Source: Bacteroidaceae bacterium (GTDB lineage Bacteria > Bacteroidota > Bacteroidia > Bacteroidales > Bacteroidaceae). From it: a stretch of DNA of 64,000 nucleotides. The notes below the pieces were generated by a model, which saw only the letters and a list, made by a program, of their open reading frames with translations, was not told the DNA's origin and searched no databases. The translations under genes and the position numbers were made by a program. Below, one piece after another: positions 9,009-17,890 of the stretch. Positions within the stretch are counted from its first letter, which is position 1; each line of letters opens with the position of its first letter. The stretch spans positions 1 through 64,000 of the forward strand of contig JAKSLR010000006.1 in NCBI GenBank assembly GCA_024401095.1. Reading direction: 5' to 3'.

Positions 9009-9989
9009 ATGGAGAAAAAGGTATCCGTTGTAATGTGCACCTATAATGGCGCGTTTTATTTGAGGGAGCAAATGGAGTCTTTGCTTGCTCAAACCTATCC
9101 TTTACATGAGATTATTGTGCAAGATGACGGATCGACAGATGACACTTGGGAGATTCTACAGGAATATGCTCGGAATTATCCTCATGTCAAGATATTCCAA
9201 AATCTAGGAAAGCATGGAATTAATGGTAACTTTTTTTCTGCTCTTCAACGTGCATCAGGAGATTATGTTGCAATATGTGATCAAGATGATATCTGGGAGA
9301 GCGATAAAATTGCAAAACAGACTGATTCCATCGGAGATTCATTCATGTGTGGTGGCTTTTCAAAACCTTTCTCGTCAGATGGTTTTCCTATAAAATGGGA
9401 TGCTCGAAAACCTTGCCTTCATCTTTTACGTCTGTCTTTCCTGAGTGAAATTCCTGGGCATGTACAGTTAATAAATCGTGATTTGCTGGATTATCTTCCC
9501 GCTTTAGGTGAGTGCCCTTATTTATATGATTGGCAATTGCAATTTATGGCTAGTGCTGCAGAGAGTCTGGTGTTCAGAGAAGATGTATTAGTTAATTTCC
9601 GTCGTCATTCTAATGCTGCAACAGCAACTAAACCAATTTCAAATGTAGGCTTTTCTGGTTTTCGCACATTCTGTTTTCTCGTTAGGAATTACGATTGTTT
9701 ACATCGCTTTGCATCTGTCCGGTTTTCACATGTGAAATCTTCCCTCCTACAGTTACAGAAACAGAGTGGTTGCTTTAAGACAGAAAGTGTGCGATTAGTT
9801 TTGCAGTTGGCGGATTACTATACGTCTGAAGGGATTCTTAATTATATAAGATTAACCTTATTCTGCATAAAACATCGTGAAAAAATCTTTCATGCGCCTG
9901 AGCCAAAGATTTGGAAGTCAATTCTTCGCGCTTTTTATTTTCCTCTCTATTCTTTGAATTATTATCGAGGAATTATTAAAAGTCAGTAA
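9009..9989 (+). CDS. Family 2 glycosyltransferase
   Basis: A 326-residue GT-A fold glycosyltransferase. The N-terminus has VSVVMCTYNGAFYLREQMESL, the acidic pair DDGSTDD (about 37-43) for nucleotide binding, and QDDIW (about 91-95) as the DxD-type metal site. This is the rhamnosyl/galactosyl-transferase branch used in O-antigen and exopolysaccharide assembly; acceptor and sugar are unknown. The C-terminal third ends in a hydrophobic, aromatic segment (FYFPLYSLNYY) that probably touches the membrane. It is a clear paralogue of the GT2 at 17891-18865. It has its own leader with a terminator upstream, and a further promoter separates it from the next gene. Confidence 0.85.
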   Translation: MEKKVSVVMCTYNGAFYLREQMESLLAQTYPLHEIIVQDDGSTDDTWEILQEYARNYPHVKIFQNLGKHGINGNFFSALQRASGDYVAICDQDDIWESDKIAKQTDSIGDSFMCGGFSKPFSSDGFPIKWDARKPCLHLLRLSFLSEIPGHVQLINRDLLDYLPALGECPYLYDWQLQFMASAAESLVFREDVLVNFRRHSNAATATKPISNVGFSGFRTFCFLVRNYDCLHRFASVRFSHVKSSLLQLQKQSGCFKTESVRLVLQLADYYTSEGILNYIRLTLFCIKHREKIFHAPEPKIWKSILRAFYFPLYSLNYYRGIIKSQ

Positions 9990-9995
9990 ATTTAT

Positions 9996-10012
9996 TTACC
10001 TTTGCAAGGTAA
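9996..10012 (+). promoter_or_regulatory. Promoter -7 box inside an inverted repeat
   Basis: TTACCTT-TGC-AAGGTAA is a perfect 7-bp inverted repeat containing TACCTTTG (9997-10004). It starts the cytidylyltransferase-LicD operon about 14 bases before the ATG. The repeat overlaps the -7 element and the likely start point, so it could be an operator. No good -33 is seen. Confidence 0.55.
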
Positions 10013-10025
10013 ATTATAAAAGCTT

Positions 10026-10748
10026 ATGCAAAAAAACGTCGCTGTCATATTTGCGGGTGGGTCTGGTATTAGAATGAATACAAAGTCTCGCCCAAAGCAG
10101 TTTTTAGAGCTGCATGGAAAGCCAATCATCATCTATACTTTGGAATTGTTCGAAAATCATCCTCTGATAGATGGAATTGTTGTAGCATGTATTGAAGCAT
10201 GGATTCCATATTTGCAGAAGTTGGTTCATAAGTTTGAGTTGACAAAGGTTGTCTCTATTGTTCCTGGTGGAGAAACAGGACAGGATTCCATCTACAACGG
10301 TTTGGCAGAGGCTGCGCATTTGTACCCAGGTGATAGTCTTGTCTTGATACATGATGGTGTTCGCCCACTGATTACAGCCGAAACAATTTCTGATAATATT
10401 CAGGTAGCGGGAGAAAAGGGTAGCTGCATCACTTGTATAAAAGCAACAGAAACATTGGTAGTTACTCAGCAAGATGGTTCTTTGCAAATACCTTCTCGCT
10501 CAAATTCTTTGATAGCAAGAGCTCCGCAAACTTTCTTGTTAGATGAAATAATCAGTGCGCATCATAAGGCACAGCAAGAAGGAAGGCATGATTTCATAGA
10601 TTCTTGTACTATGATGTCTTATTACGGTCACCAGATGGCTACGGTTATAGGTCCTTCTGAGAATATTAAAATCACGACACCAACAGATTTCTTTGTTTTT
10701 CGAGCAATAGAAGATGTCCGCGAAAACTCACAGATTTTTGGTTTCTAG
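10026..10748 (+). CDS. TarI/IspD-family cytidylyltransferase, probably surface-glycan type
   Basis: A 240-residue nucleotidyltransferase that would form a CDP-activated polyol or sugar alcohol from CTP. The nucleotide-binding loop AGGSGIRM (10-17) and PKQ (23-25) are intact. Automated annotation would probably call this ispD (MEP pathway). However, KPIIIYTLE, IHDGVRPLI, APQTF and IDSCTMMSYYG match the TarI/CDP-ribitol branch better than IspD, which typically has VHDAARP and TDEAS/TDDAS at these places. It is followed after 3 bases by licD, then by glycosyltransferases. The inference is a supply of CDP-ribitol-like donor for LicD. A true IspD role cannot be excluded without knowing whether a second copy exists. 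Confidence 0.75.
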   Translation: MQKNVAVIFAGGSGIRMNTKSRPKQFLELHGKPIIIYTLELFENHPLIDGIVVACIEAWIPYLQKLVHKFELTKVVSIVPGGETGQDSIYNGLAEAAHLYPGDSLVLIHDGVRPLITAETISDNIQVAGEKGSCITCIKATETLVVTQQDGSLQIPSRSNSLIARAPQTFLLDEIISAHHKAQQEGRHDFIDSCTMMSYYGHQMATVIGPSENIKITTPTDFFVFRAIEDVRENSQIFGF

Positions 10749-10751
10749 CCT

Positions 10752-11555
10752 ATGACTAATTCATACTTGAAATCTTATAATAAAGAGAATCTTCGTGCAT
10801 CCCAGCTGGAACAGCTAAAGATGTTGAAGGTGATAGCTGATATCTGCGATCGTCATGGATTAGTATATTGGCTAGATGCAGGCACTCTCTTAGGCGCTGT
10901 ACGCCATGGAGGGTTTATTCCGTGGGATGATGATTTAGACATAGCGATGCCTTGGGAGGATTTGCAGAAGTTTTCAGAAATAGCAAAGGCAGAGTTTCCT
11001 GCTCACTTATTCCTGCAGAATAAGCAAAGTGATCCGTCTTATCGTTTTGAACACAGCAAAGTAGTAAATCTAAATTCATTCTATGTTCAGTTTGATGACG
11101 ATTTTGAATTAGGGTATCAAAAAGGGTTGTTTATAGATATATTTCCCTATATTGATTATCCGTATCTTCCCGATGGAATCAGGAAAAAATTTCTTCGTGG
11201 AATGTGTATAGCATTCTCTGTCTTGCACGGCAAACATTATTATTCTTTGGAAAACACAATCAAATTGCTCTGGTTTGGTGCCAAATACTTATTGTTTAAG
11301 GGAATATGGTGTGTGCTGCCTAAAAACAAGAAATACTTCACTTGTCTTCCAAGTAATAACTGGCACGGAATGGTTGAAGAAAGAGCTGATATTTTGCCTA
11401 CAAGCAGGATAATGTTTGAGGGGTGTGAGTTTAATTCTCCGCATAACCCAGATGCTTATTTGAAAAAACTATATAAAAATTACATGCAGCTTCCACCTGT
11501 GGATAAGCGCGACATACACAGCGTTTTCATTCAACCGGAACTGAGAAAAATATAA
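10752..11555 (+). CDS. LicD-family phosphotransferase
   Basis: A 267-residue LicD/fukutin-type nucleotidyltransferase-fold enzyme. The diagnostic block LDAGTLLGAVRHGGFIPWDD (41-60) is present, and the acidic metal ligands lie in DDDLDIAM (59-66). LicD proteins transfer phosphocholine, and the related fukutin proteins transfer ribitol phosphate, from CDP donors onto glycans. It directly follows the TarI-like cytidylyltransferase by 3 bases, so the donor is probably the CDP compound made by that enzyme. The transferred group is not determined by sequence alone. It is cytoplasmic, with no signal or clear membrane segment. Confidence 0.88.
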   Translation: MTNSYLKSYNKENLRASQLEQLKMLKVIADICDRHGLVYWLDAGTLLGAVRHGGFIPWDDDLDIAMPWEDLQKFSEIAKAEFPAHLFLQNKQSDPSYRFEHSKVVNLNSFYVQFDDDFELGYQKGLFIDIFPYIDYPYLPDGIRKKFLRGMCIAFSVLHGKHYYSLENTIKLLWFGAKYLLFKGIWCVLPKNKKYFTCLPSNNWHGMVEERADILPTSRIMFEGCEFNSPHNPDAYLKKLYKNYMQLPPVDKRDIHSVFIQPELRKI

Positions 11556-11558
11556 TCT

Positions 11559-12824
11559 ATGCGTGTATTGATTGTAAACACATCGGAGCGTATCGGTGGT
11601 GCCGCTATTGCTGCAAATCGATTGATGGAGGCCTTGAACAACAATGGTATCAAGGCCAAAATGTTGGTACGTGATAAGCAGACAGATCAGATTTCTGTTG
11701 TTCCATTAGATAAATCCTGGTTTCATGCATTGAAATTTGTGTGGGAGCGTTTTTGTATTTTTGTGGCTAATGGCTTCCATAAGCATCGCTTGTTTGAACA
11801 GGATTTAGCGAATGTTGGAACAGATATTACAAATCTGCCTGAATTTAAGGAAGCCGATGTAATTCATCTGCATTGGATAAATCAAGGTTTCCTTTCATTG
11901 GATAATATCCGGGCTATTGCAAGGAGCGGAAAGCCAATGGTATGGACAATGCACGATATGTGGCCATTTACAGGAACTTGTCATTATTCTGGGGAGTGTG
12001 ATAAGTATAAAGTAGAGTGTCACCATTGCCCGATTATTTATTCTGGTGGTAGCGATAACGATATTTCAAATAAAGTCTTTAGAAAAAAAGAATGTTTATT
12101 TAAAGAAGCTAATATCCATTTTGTGGCATGCAGTAGGTGGTTGGAAGGATTAGCAAAAGAAAGCCGTTTGTTGGTTGGACAAAACATATGTAGTATTCCG
12201 AATGCAATAAATACTCATATGTTTCATCCAAAAAACAAAAAAGAAGCACGTTTGAAACTTCATCTTCCTCTGGATAAAAGACTCTTGCTGTTCGGCTCCC
12301 TAAAGATTACTGATAAGCGAAAGGGTGTAGATTATTTGGTGGAAGCTTGTCGATGGATTCAGGAAAAATATGCAGATATAAGTTCTGATTTAGCAATTGT
12401 GACGATGGGGCATGATGGAGATGCGTACAAGTCGCTCTTCTCTTTTCCTGTTTATTCCTTGGATTATGTTTCTCAAGAGCGAGCACTTGTAGAGGTCTAT
12501 AATGCTGTTGATCTTTATGTAACCCCATCATTGCAAGATAATTTGCCAAATACAATTGTTGAGGCTATGGCTTGCGGCGTCCCTTGCGTTGGATTTCAGG
12601 TAGGTGGAATCCCACAAATGATAGACCACCTACACAATGGTTATGTAGCAGAGTATAAGAATGCTCAAGATTTTGCAAATGGTATTCATTGGGCTTTACT
12701 GGAGGAGAATTATAAAAGTTTGAGTGATTGGGCCACACGAAAGGCGGTTGAGACATATTCAGAGAGTAACGTGGCAAAAAGCTACATTAATGTCTATAAT
12801 AATGTAACTGGTAAAAATGGATAA
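11559..12824 (+). CDS. Family 4 glycosyltransferase
   Basis: A 421-residue GT-B glycosyltransferase. The N-terminal domain begins MRVLIVNTSERIGGAAIAA, and HLHWINQGF plus MHDMWPFTGTCHY with a conserved Cys set (C, GEC, C, HHCP, about 139-160) mark the WcaC-like subgroup. The C-terminal GT1-type domain has TPSLQDNLPNTIVEAMACG (about 322-340), with the E-x7-E-type donor site in the same region. It transfers a hexose in surface polysaccharide synthesis, with unknown donor and acceptor. It lies 3 bases after licD and overlaps the next GT2 by 8 bases, indicating translational coupling within a five-gene operon. Confidence 0.87.
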   Translation: MRVLIVNTSERIGGAAIAANRLMEALNNNGIKAKMLVRDKQTDQISVVPLDKSWFHALKFVWERFCIFVANGFHKHRLFEQDLANVGTDITNLPEFKEADVIHLHWINQGFLSLDNIRAIARSGKPMVWTMHDMWPFTGTCHYSGECDKYKVECHHCPIIYSGGSDNDISNKVFRKKECLFKEANIHFVACSRWLEGLAKESRLLVGQNICSIPNAINTHMFHPKNKKEARLKLHLPLDKRLLLFGSLKITDKRKGVDYLVEACRWIQEKYADISSDLAIVTMGHDGDAYKSLFSFPVYSLDYVSQERALVEVYNAVDLYVTPSLQDNLPNTIVEAMACGVPCVGFQVGGIPQMIDHLHNGYVAEYKNAQDFANGIHWALLEENYKSLSDWATRKAVETYSESNVAKSYINVYNNVTGKNG

Positions 12825-13563
12825 ATTACAACCCCTATTCAGTATCATTACAGTTACTTATAATGCAGATTCTTGCTTGGAGGAAACCATATTAAGTGTT
12901 TCTGAGCAGGTTTATCCTTATGTAGAATACATTGTTGTAGATGGTGCTAGTAAGGATGGAACCTTGGCTCTTATCCATAAATACAGTAAAAATATAGCCA
13001 AATGGAAAAGTGAGCCAGACAAGGGTTTATATGATGCCATGAATAAAGGTATGAAAATGGCTACAGGTGATTATCTTTGCTTTTTGAATGCAGGGGATCA
13101 GTTTTATGATTCTCTGACTCTTCAAAAGATAGTTGATTCATTAATGGGGCTGCGTGAATTGCCTGATATAATCTATGGCCATACTGCTTTAGTAAATAAA
13201 GAGGGCCAATTCCTTAGAATGCGTCGTTTGGCTCCACCGGAGAATCTTTCTTGGAAGAGTTTCAAGCAAGGAATGTTGGTATGTCATCAGGCTTTTTTTG
13301 CGAAACGTTCTATTACTCCAGAATATGATTTAGCCTATAGATTCAGTGCTGATCAGGATTGGTGTATCCGTACCATGAAAAAAGCCAAGGTTCTTCATAA
13401 TACACACCAAACTTTAATACGCTATGTTTCAGAAGGAATGTCAACTAAGAATCGTAGAGCTTCATTGCAGGAACGATTTTCCATTATGGCAAAACATTAT
13501 GGATGGCTTTCCACTATTTTATACCATATCTGGTTTGTTTTTCGTGCAGTGATTAAAAGGTAG
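12817..13563 (+). CDS. Family 2 glycosyltransferase (short form)
   Basis: A 248-residue GT-A enzyme of the branch with VDGASKDGTL and SEPDKGLYDAMNKGMKMATG followed by FLNAGDQF, where the Asp of AGD is the metal ligand. This subgroup is common in colanic-acid-like and capsule gene clusters. The start codon overlaps the GT4 stop region. The C-terminus ends in a short hydrophobic, basic stretch (WFVFRAVIKR). It is distinct from the two longer GT2 enzymes that flank this cluster. Donor and acceptor are unknown. Confidence 0.86.
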   Translation: MDKLQPLFSIITVTYNADSCLEETILSVSEQVYPYVEYIVVDGASKDGTLALIHKYSKNIAKWKSEPDKGLYDAMNKGMKMATGDYLCFLNAGDQFYDSLTLQKIVDSLMGLRELPDIIYGHTALVNKEGQFLRMRRLAPPENLSWKSFKQGMLVCHQAFFAKRSITPEYDLAYRFSADQDWCIRTMKKAKVLHNTHQTLIRYVSEGMSTKNRRASLQERFSIMAKHYGWLSTILYHIWFVFRAVIKR

Positions 13564-13566
13564 CCT

Positions 13567-14592
13567 ATGGATAATACATTTGTTCAAGAAGACATTTTGA
13601 GATTCTCTTCTTCTTTCTCTTTAGCAGAAGAACTGAAAAACTGTCATGTGCTAATTACAGGAGCTACGGGATTGTTAGGTTCCATTGCAACATATTGCTT
13701 ACTTTCATTAAACGAAACCAAGAATCTTGGCATGAAAATTTCTGTCTTAATCCGGAATAAAGATAAGGCAGAATGTTTGTTTGCAGACAAGGTCTCTTAT
13801 TATATTGCAGACTTGAATGTCGCTCAGGAATTACCAAAAATCACTGATTCCATCGATTATATTTTGCATTTTGCAAGTCCGACAGCTTCGCTTACTTTTG
13901 TCCAACACCCAGTTTATACTATTCAAACCATATTAAATGGTACAAATCTTTTGCTTGAGTTTGCACGGAATCACTCTATAAAAAGTATGGTTTTTGTTTC
14001 CTCACTGGAGGTCTATGGAACTATTCATGATGATAAGATTGTGGTTTCTGAAGCGGAACAAGGATATCTAGATCCGATGAGTGTTCGTACCAGTTACCCT
14101 ATGGCAAAACGTTTATGTGAATGCTTGTGTGCATCTTATGCAAGTGAATATGGGGTTCCTGTTCGTGTAGGAAGATTAACCCAAACCTTTGGTTGTGGAA
14201 TAGCGCCTGATGACAATCGTGTTTTTGCTCAGTTTGCACGTAGTGTAGTTCAAGGTAAAGACATTGTTCTACATACTAAGGGTGATCTTTCTCGTCCCTA
14301 TTTGTACACCACCGATGCGGTGAGTGCGTTGCTGTATATACTATTGAGGGGGCAAGATGGTGAGGCCTATAATGTTGCAAATGATGAAAGCTATATTTCT
14401 ATTCGTGATATGGCTGAATTTTTATGTGCAGAATTCAATCCCAATATTAATGTCTGTATGGAACTTGGTGATTATGGGTATCTACCACCAACCAAACTAC
14501 GTCTTTCTTCTGAAAAAATTATGAAGTTAGGATGGGCTCCATCTTATAGTCTAAAACAGATGTTTGAAAGATTGATTAATTCTTTAAAATAG
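13567..14592 (+). CDS. NAD-dependent epimerase/dehydratase (extended SDR)
   Basis: A 341-residue extended short-chain dehydrogenase. The Rossmann glycine motif is TGATGLLG (31-38). The catalytic triad is visible as Ser145/146 in VSSLEVYG with Tyr177 and Lys181 in YPMAK. Such enzymes act on nucleotide sugars as epimerase, dehydratase or decarboxylase; which one is not readable here. It is the last gene of the TarI-like/LicD operon (3-base gap) and its end overlaps the convergent flippase gene by 9 bases. A reductase that makes the polyol for CDP activation (TarJ-like) would be a different, MDR-type protein, so this gene does not fill that role by homology. Confidence 0.83.
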   Translation: MDNTFVQEDILRFSSSFSLAEELKNCHVLITGATGLLGSIATYCLLSLNETKNLGMKISVLIRNKDKAECLFADKVSYYIADLNVAQELPKITDSIDYILHFASPTASLTFVQHPVYTIQTILNGTNLLLEFARNHSIKSMVFVSSLEVYGTIHDDKIVVSEAEQGYLDPMSVRTSYPMAKRLCECLCASYASEYGVPVRVGRLTQTFGCGIAPDDNRVFAQFARSVVQGKDIVLHTKGDLSRPYLYTTDAVSALLYILLRGQDGEAYNVANDESYISIRDMAEFLCAEFNPNINVCMELGDYGYLPPTKLRLSSEKIMKLGWAPSYSLKQMFERLINSLK

Positions 14593-16023
14593 TGTTTTTT
14601 TCTTCACCAAGAAACTTACTGCTTCTTTCAAAATAGGGTTGCGTACCATGACAAGAATGTAGAGAACTATTGCAATAGCGACTTTACAGAATATTTTCAG
14701 ATAAATGTTATCAAAATAATTTCCGATACAGTTTGCGGAAATCATGACAAAGACGGATCCAAATAAAATGGGAATGATGTCTTTTAGCGCTGTCATGTAA
14801 GAATAGTGTATGGCTTTTTTTATAAAGTGTTGCCAGACCAACAACCATAGAATATTTATGGTTACATAAGCAAAAAGCATAATGTGGATGCCATAAGGGT
14901 AGAAAAGTAACAAACTAGATAATTGTAGCAAGCTTACAATAATAGTATTATATAGGTAAATATTACTTTTACCTATGCTTATTACAAAGTTGCTGTATAG
15001 ATTTGTTATAGGTAAAAATGCTCCTCCGATACAAAGAATGCTCAAAATGTCTGCGCTCTTTATCCATTTGTCTGTTATTAGAATCGTAATTAGTTCATGA
15101 GATACAATGCTTAGCCCAAACATGACAGGAAATGCGATGAAAACAGTAAATTTAAGCATTTTCCTAAATACTCGTAGCTGACGTTCCTCATCGTTTTGTA
15201 CTTTTGCCAAGACTGGTTGGGCAATGCTGTTCATCATTCCTGTTATAAGATTATGCCCCATGGTATTCCATTTGTTCCCTTGGTTATAAAACCCTACAGC
15301 TTTTTCATCAAAGAATTTTCCTAGTACAACGGAGAATACGTTATTGTTAATGTGATTGAAAATGTTTGTAGCTAACAACTTGCAGCTGAACCCAAACATC
15401 TCTTTAATAGGATTAAAGTTAAAGTCTAGAGAGGGGTGCCAGCCTGAGAAATACCAAAAGAAACTGGTTGTAACAAGAATGTAGCATAAGTTTTGAGTAG
15501 CTATGCCCCAGTAAGAGAATCCATAAAACGCTAATGTTACTCCGATAATACCAGAAACACATAAGGCTGTAAAAGTGGCGATTGTACGTTCTTTTACTTT
15601 CATTTCTCGGAATAGTTTTGCAAAATGTGCTGTTCCGAGGCTAGAAATAAAGAAGCCAAGAAAAGAATAGCGTGCTAATGGCGTTAATTCAGGTGTGTTA
15701 TAAAAATCTGCAATGTATGGTGCTGCTATAAATAACAAAATGTATAGGCAAGCGCTTACAAATACCGAGAACCAGAATACTGCATTGAAATCTTGATGTG
15801 ATACCTCTTTTTTATTTGCTATAGCTGCTGTAAAGCCGCTTTCTTGAAGGCTACCGGCTATGAGTGAGAAAATGGTAAGCATGCCCACCATTCCATAATC
15901 TGATGGGGTAAGTAAACGGCCTAGGAAAATGCCAAAGATAAGGTTGAGCATCTGTTGAAGACCATTGCTCATTCCTCCCCAGAAAAGTCCTTTGGCTGTT
16001 TTATCTTTCAGTGTATCACTCAT
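14584..16023 (-). CDS. Wzx-type oligosaccharide flippase (MOP superfamily)
   Basis: About 479 residues with some 12-14 predicted membrane helices, in the polysaccharide transport/MATE-like fold that flips lipid-linked oligosaccharides across the inner membrane. The N-terminal block GLFWGGMSNGLQQMLNLIFG with RLLTPSDYG is typical of the RfbX/WzxC branch. The frame opens at 16044, but a -7 promoter box covers 16042-16049, so the ATG at 16023 (MSDTLKDKTA) is taken. It is convergent with the SDR gene. It probably exports the repeat unit made by the neighbouring glycosyltransferases. Confidence 0.88.
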   Translation of the reverse strand: MSDTLKDKTAKGLFWGGMSNGLQQMLNLIFGIFLGRLLTPSDYGMVGMLTIFSLIAGSLQESGFTAAIANKKEVSHQDFNAVFWFSVFVSACLYILLFIAAPYIADFYNTPELTPLARYSFLGFFISSLGTAHFAKLFREMKVKERTIATFTALCVSGIIGVTLAFYGFSYWGIATQNLCYILVTTSFFWYFSGWHPSLDFNFNPIKEMFGFSCKLLATNIFNHINNNVFSVVLGKFFDEKAVGFYNQGNKWNTMGHNLITGMMNSIAQPVLAKVQNDEERQLRVFRKMLKFTVFIAFPVMFGLSIVSHELITILITDKWIKSADILSILCIGGAFLPITNLYSNFVISIGKSNIYLYNTIIVSLLQLSSLLLFYPYGIHIMLFAYVTINILWLLVWQHFIKKAIHYSYMTALKDIIPILFGSVFVMISANCIGNYFDNIYLKIFCKVAIAIVLYILVMVRNPILKEAVSFLVKKKTLF

Positions 16024-16041
16024 AGTCGTAAACTTCCAGCG

Positions 16042-16072
16042 CAAAAGTAGGCTTTTTCTCTACCTATTCAAA
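16042..16072 (-). promoter_or_regulatory. Promoter of the flippase gene
   Basis: TTTG (16069-16072), 19 bases and TACTTTTG (16042-16049) on the minus strand. The start would be near 16036, which excludes the longer upstream start of the flippase frame. Confidence 0.8.
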
Positions 16073-16082
16073 GAAATCTTTG

Positions 16083-16090
16083 TAATTTTG
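16083..16090 (+). promoter_or_regulatory. -7 element of the phosphoethanolamine-transferase gene
   Basis: TAATTTTG on the plus strand, overlapping the divergent flippase promoter region. It predicts a very short leader of about 10 bases before the ATG at 16107. No clear -33. Confidence 0.55.
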
Positions 16091-16106
16091 CCACAAATTA
16101 ACACAA

Positions 16107-17888
16107 ATGAACGTAGTCAGTGCCATACGAAAGGGAATGCTTTGGCTGTCTTATCCCATTAGGAAGAATCCTTTTTTCTTCTTATTTATGTATTTGCTTG
16201 TAGTTTTTACATGGCATTATGAAGACTTGCCTACAACCGAGGTCTTGTTTTATGAGGGGCTTTTTATAGATTGCTATCTGTTATGCGTTCTTCTGGTGGT
16301 CTTGCCTCGAAGAATTAGTCTTTGGGTTAAGCGCTTTTTTTATTTGGTAGGCTATTCTGTAACGTTCGTTGAATGGTTTCTCTATGCAAGATTCTGGCTT
16401 CGTTTTACTCCCACTACAATTCAGTTGGCTTTGGAAACAAATCCGGATGAGGCTTCAGACTTTTTCCATGCCTATCTTTGGAACGGAAAGTTGTGGGAGG
16501 TTACCTGGATACTGGGCAGTGTTGCATTAATAAATGTGTTGTCAGAATATTTAGGACCTAAAGTTTTTCGTATTCTTAGAAAGTTTGTTCCTTCAAGTCC
16601 ACGATCTGTCCTTGCAATGTTTTTTGGCGTAGCTTGTTTACTGTATACGGGTTATTGCTTTTATACTACCCGTGAAGACAAAGCACATTTTGTGGAGTTT
16701 TTTCAATTGAATGGCGCAGAGAGAGTTGAACGTGTAATGGGACCAATACGTTTCTATTCTCCAATTTATCGTTTGGCTTATTCTTATAAATTTACAAGGC
16801 TTACAGCTGGTGAGGTTGAGATACTTCGAAAGAATATGGAAGATATTCAAGTTGATAGCTGCTCTTTTACTTGCCCAAATATTGTTTTTGTTATAGGAGA
16901 GAGTTACAATAAGCGTCATTCTCAGTTGTATGGGTATAAACAAGAAACAACCCCTAGAATGCTTAGGCGATTTGAAAAAGGTGAATTAATTTGTTTTACG
17001 GATGTTGTGTCACCTTGGAATGTGACGAGTAATGCGTTTAAAAGTATTCTTTCTACTCACTCTGATGATGAAGATGGATTGTGGGCTGACGGTGTCCTTT
17101 TCCCTGCATTATTTAAAAAGGCAGGTTATAAGGTTTCTTTTTTTACCCAGCAATTTATGAAGTCGAATCGCTTGGCAGCAGCAGATTTTAACGGTAGTTT
17201 TTTCTTAAATGATGTAGAATTGGATTCTCTCTGTTTTGACATTCGCAACCGTACAAAGTGGAAGTTTGATGGAGGATTGATAAAGGAATACGGTAAGCAT
17301 ACGGTTGCGTATGCAGAACACAACTTGTTTATCTTTCACCTTATAGGTCAGCATGTGGATTATAATCTTCGATGCCCAGAAAATGAAAAGCAATTTATTG
17401 CAGGAAGTGTCCCACGAGATGATCTCAGTAATTCGGAACGTACCATTGTTGCAGATTATGATAATGCAACATTGTATAATGATAAGGTTTTAGATGATAT
17501 TTGTGCACTGTTCTCAGATAAAGACGCTATAGTTGTTTATATGCCTGATCATGGAGAAGAAGTATACGATGAAATCAAGGCTTTTGGACGTTTGCATGAT
17601 GCAAATATGTCACCAGCTTTAGTCCGAGCGGAGTTTGAAATACCTTTATTAATATGGGGCTCAAAAAAGTTCAGAAGAAACCATGGGCAGTTATTTAAGC
17701 AATTAAAAGTTCATGCATCAAATCCCTTCAAAACAGATGATATTGCTCATTTCTTGTTGGGGCTTGGTGGTATTAGCTCTCCCTTGTATGACAAGACCAG
17801 AGATTGGGCAAGTCCTGATTACATAAAACATCCAAGAATTCTGAAGCATACTCTGGATTATGATTCTCTTATGGCAAAACAATCTTAA
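16107..17888 (+). CDS. Phosphoethanolamine transferase-like membrane enzyme (EptA/sulfatase fold)
   Basis: A 593-residue protein with about five N-terminal membrane helices (residues 20-200) and a periplasmic alkaline-phosphatase-fold domain (about 255-590). The metal site starts at FVIGESYNKRHSQLYGY; the likely nucleophile Thr lies in SPWNVTSNAF; HLIGQHVDY and MPDHGEE supply the remaining ligands. This is the EptA/OpgE-type architecture that moves phosphoethanolamine from phosphatidylethanolamine to lipid A or glycans. Its place in the glycan region fits decoration of LPS or a surface polymer. It has its own -7 element, divergent from the flippase, and ends 2 bases before the convergent GT2. 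Confidence 0.82.
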   Translation: MNVVSAIRKGMLWLSYPIRKNPFFFLFMYLLVVFTWHYEDLPTTEVLFYEGLFIDCYLLCVLLVVLPRRISLWVKRFFYLVGYSVTFVEWFLYARFWLRFTPTTIQLALETNPDEASDFFHAYLWNGKLWEVTWILGSVALINVLSEYLGPKVFRILRKFVPSSPRSVLAMFFGVACLLYTGYCFYTTREDKAHFVEFFQLNGAERVERVMGPIRFYSPIYRLAYSYKFTRLTAGEVEILRKNMEDIQVDSCSFTCPNIVFVIGESYNKRHSQLYGYKQETTPRMLRRFEKGELICFTDVVSPWNVTSNAFKSILSTHSDDEDGLWADGVLFPALFKKAGYKVSFFTQQFMKSNRLAAADFNGSFFLNDVELDSLCFDIRNRTKWKFDGGLIKEYGKHTVAYAEHNLFIFHLIGQHVDYNLRCPENEKQFIAGSVPRDDLSNSERTIVADYDNATLYNDKVLDDICALFSDKDAIVVYMPDHGEEVYDEIKAFGRLHDANMSPALVRAEFEIPLLIWGSKKFRRNHGQLFKQLKVHASNPFKTDDIAHFLLGLGGISSPLYDKTRDWASPDYIKHPRILKHTLDYDSLMAKQS

Positions 17889-17890
17889 TA

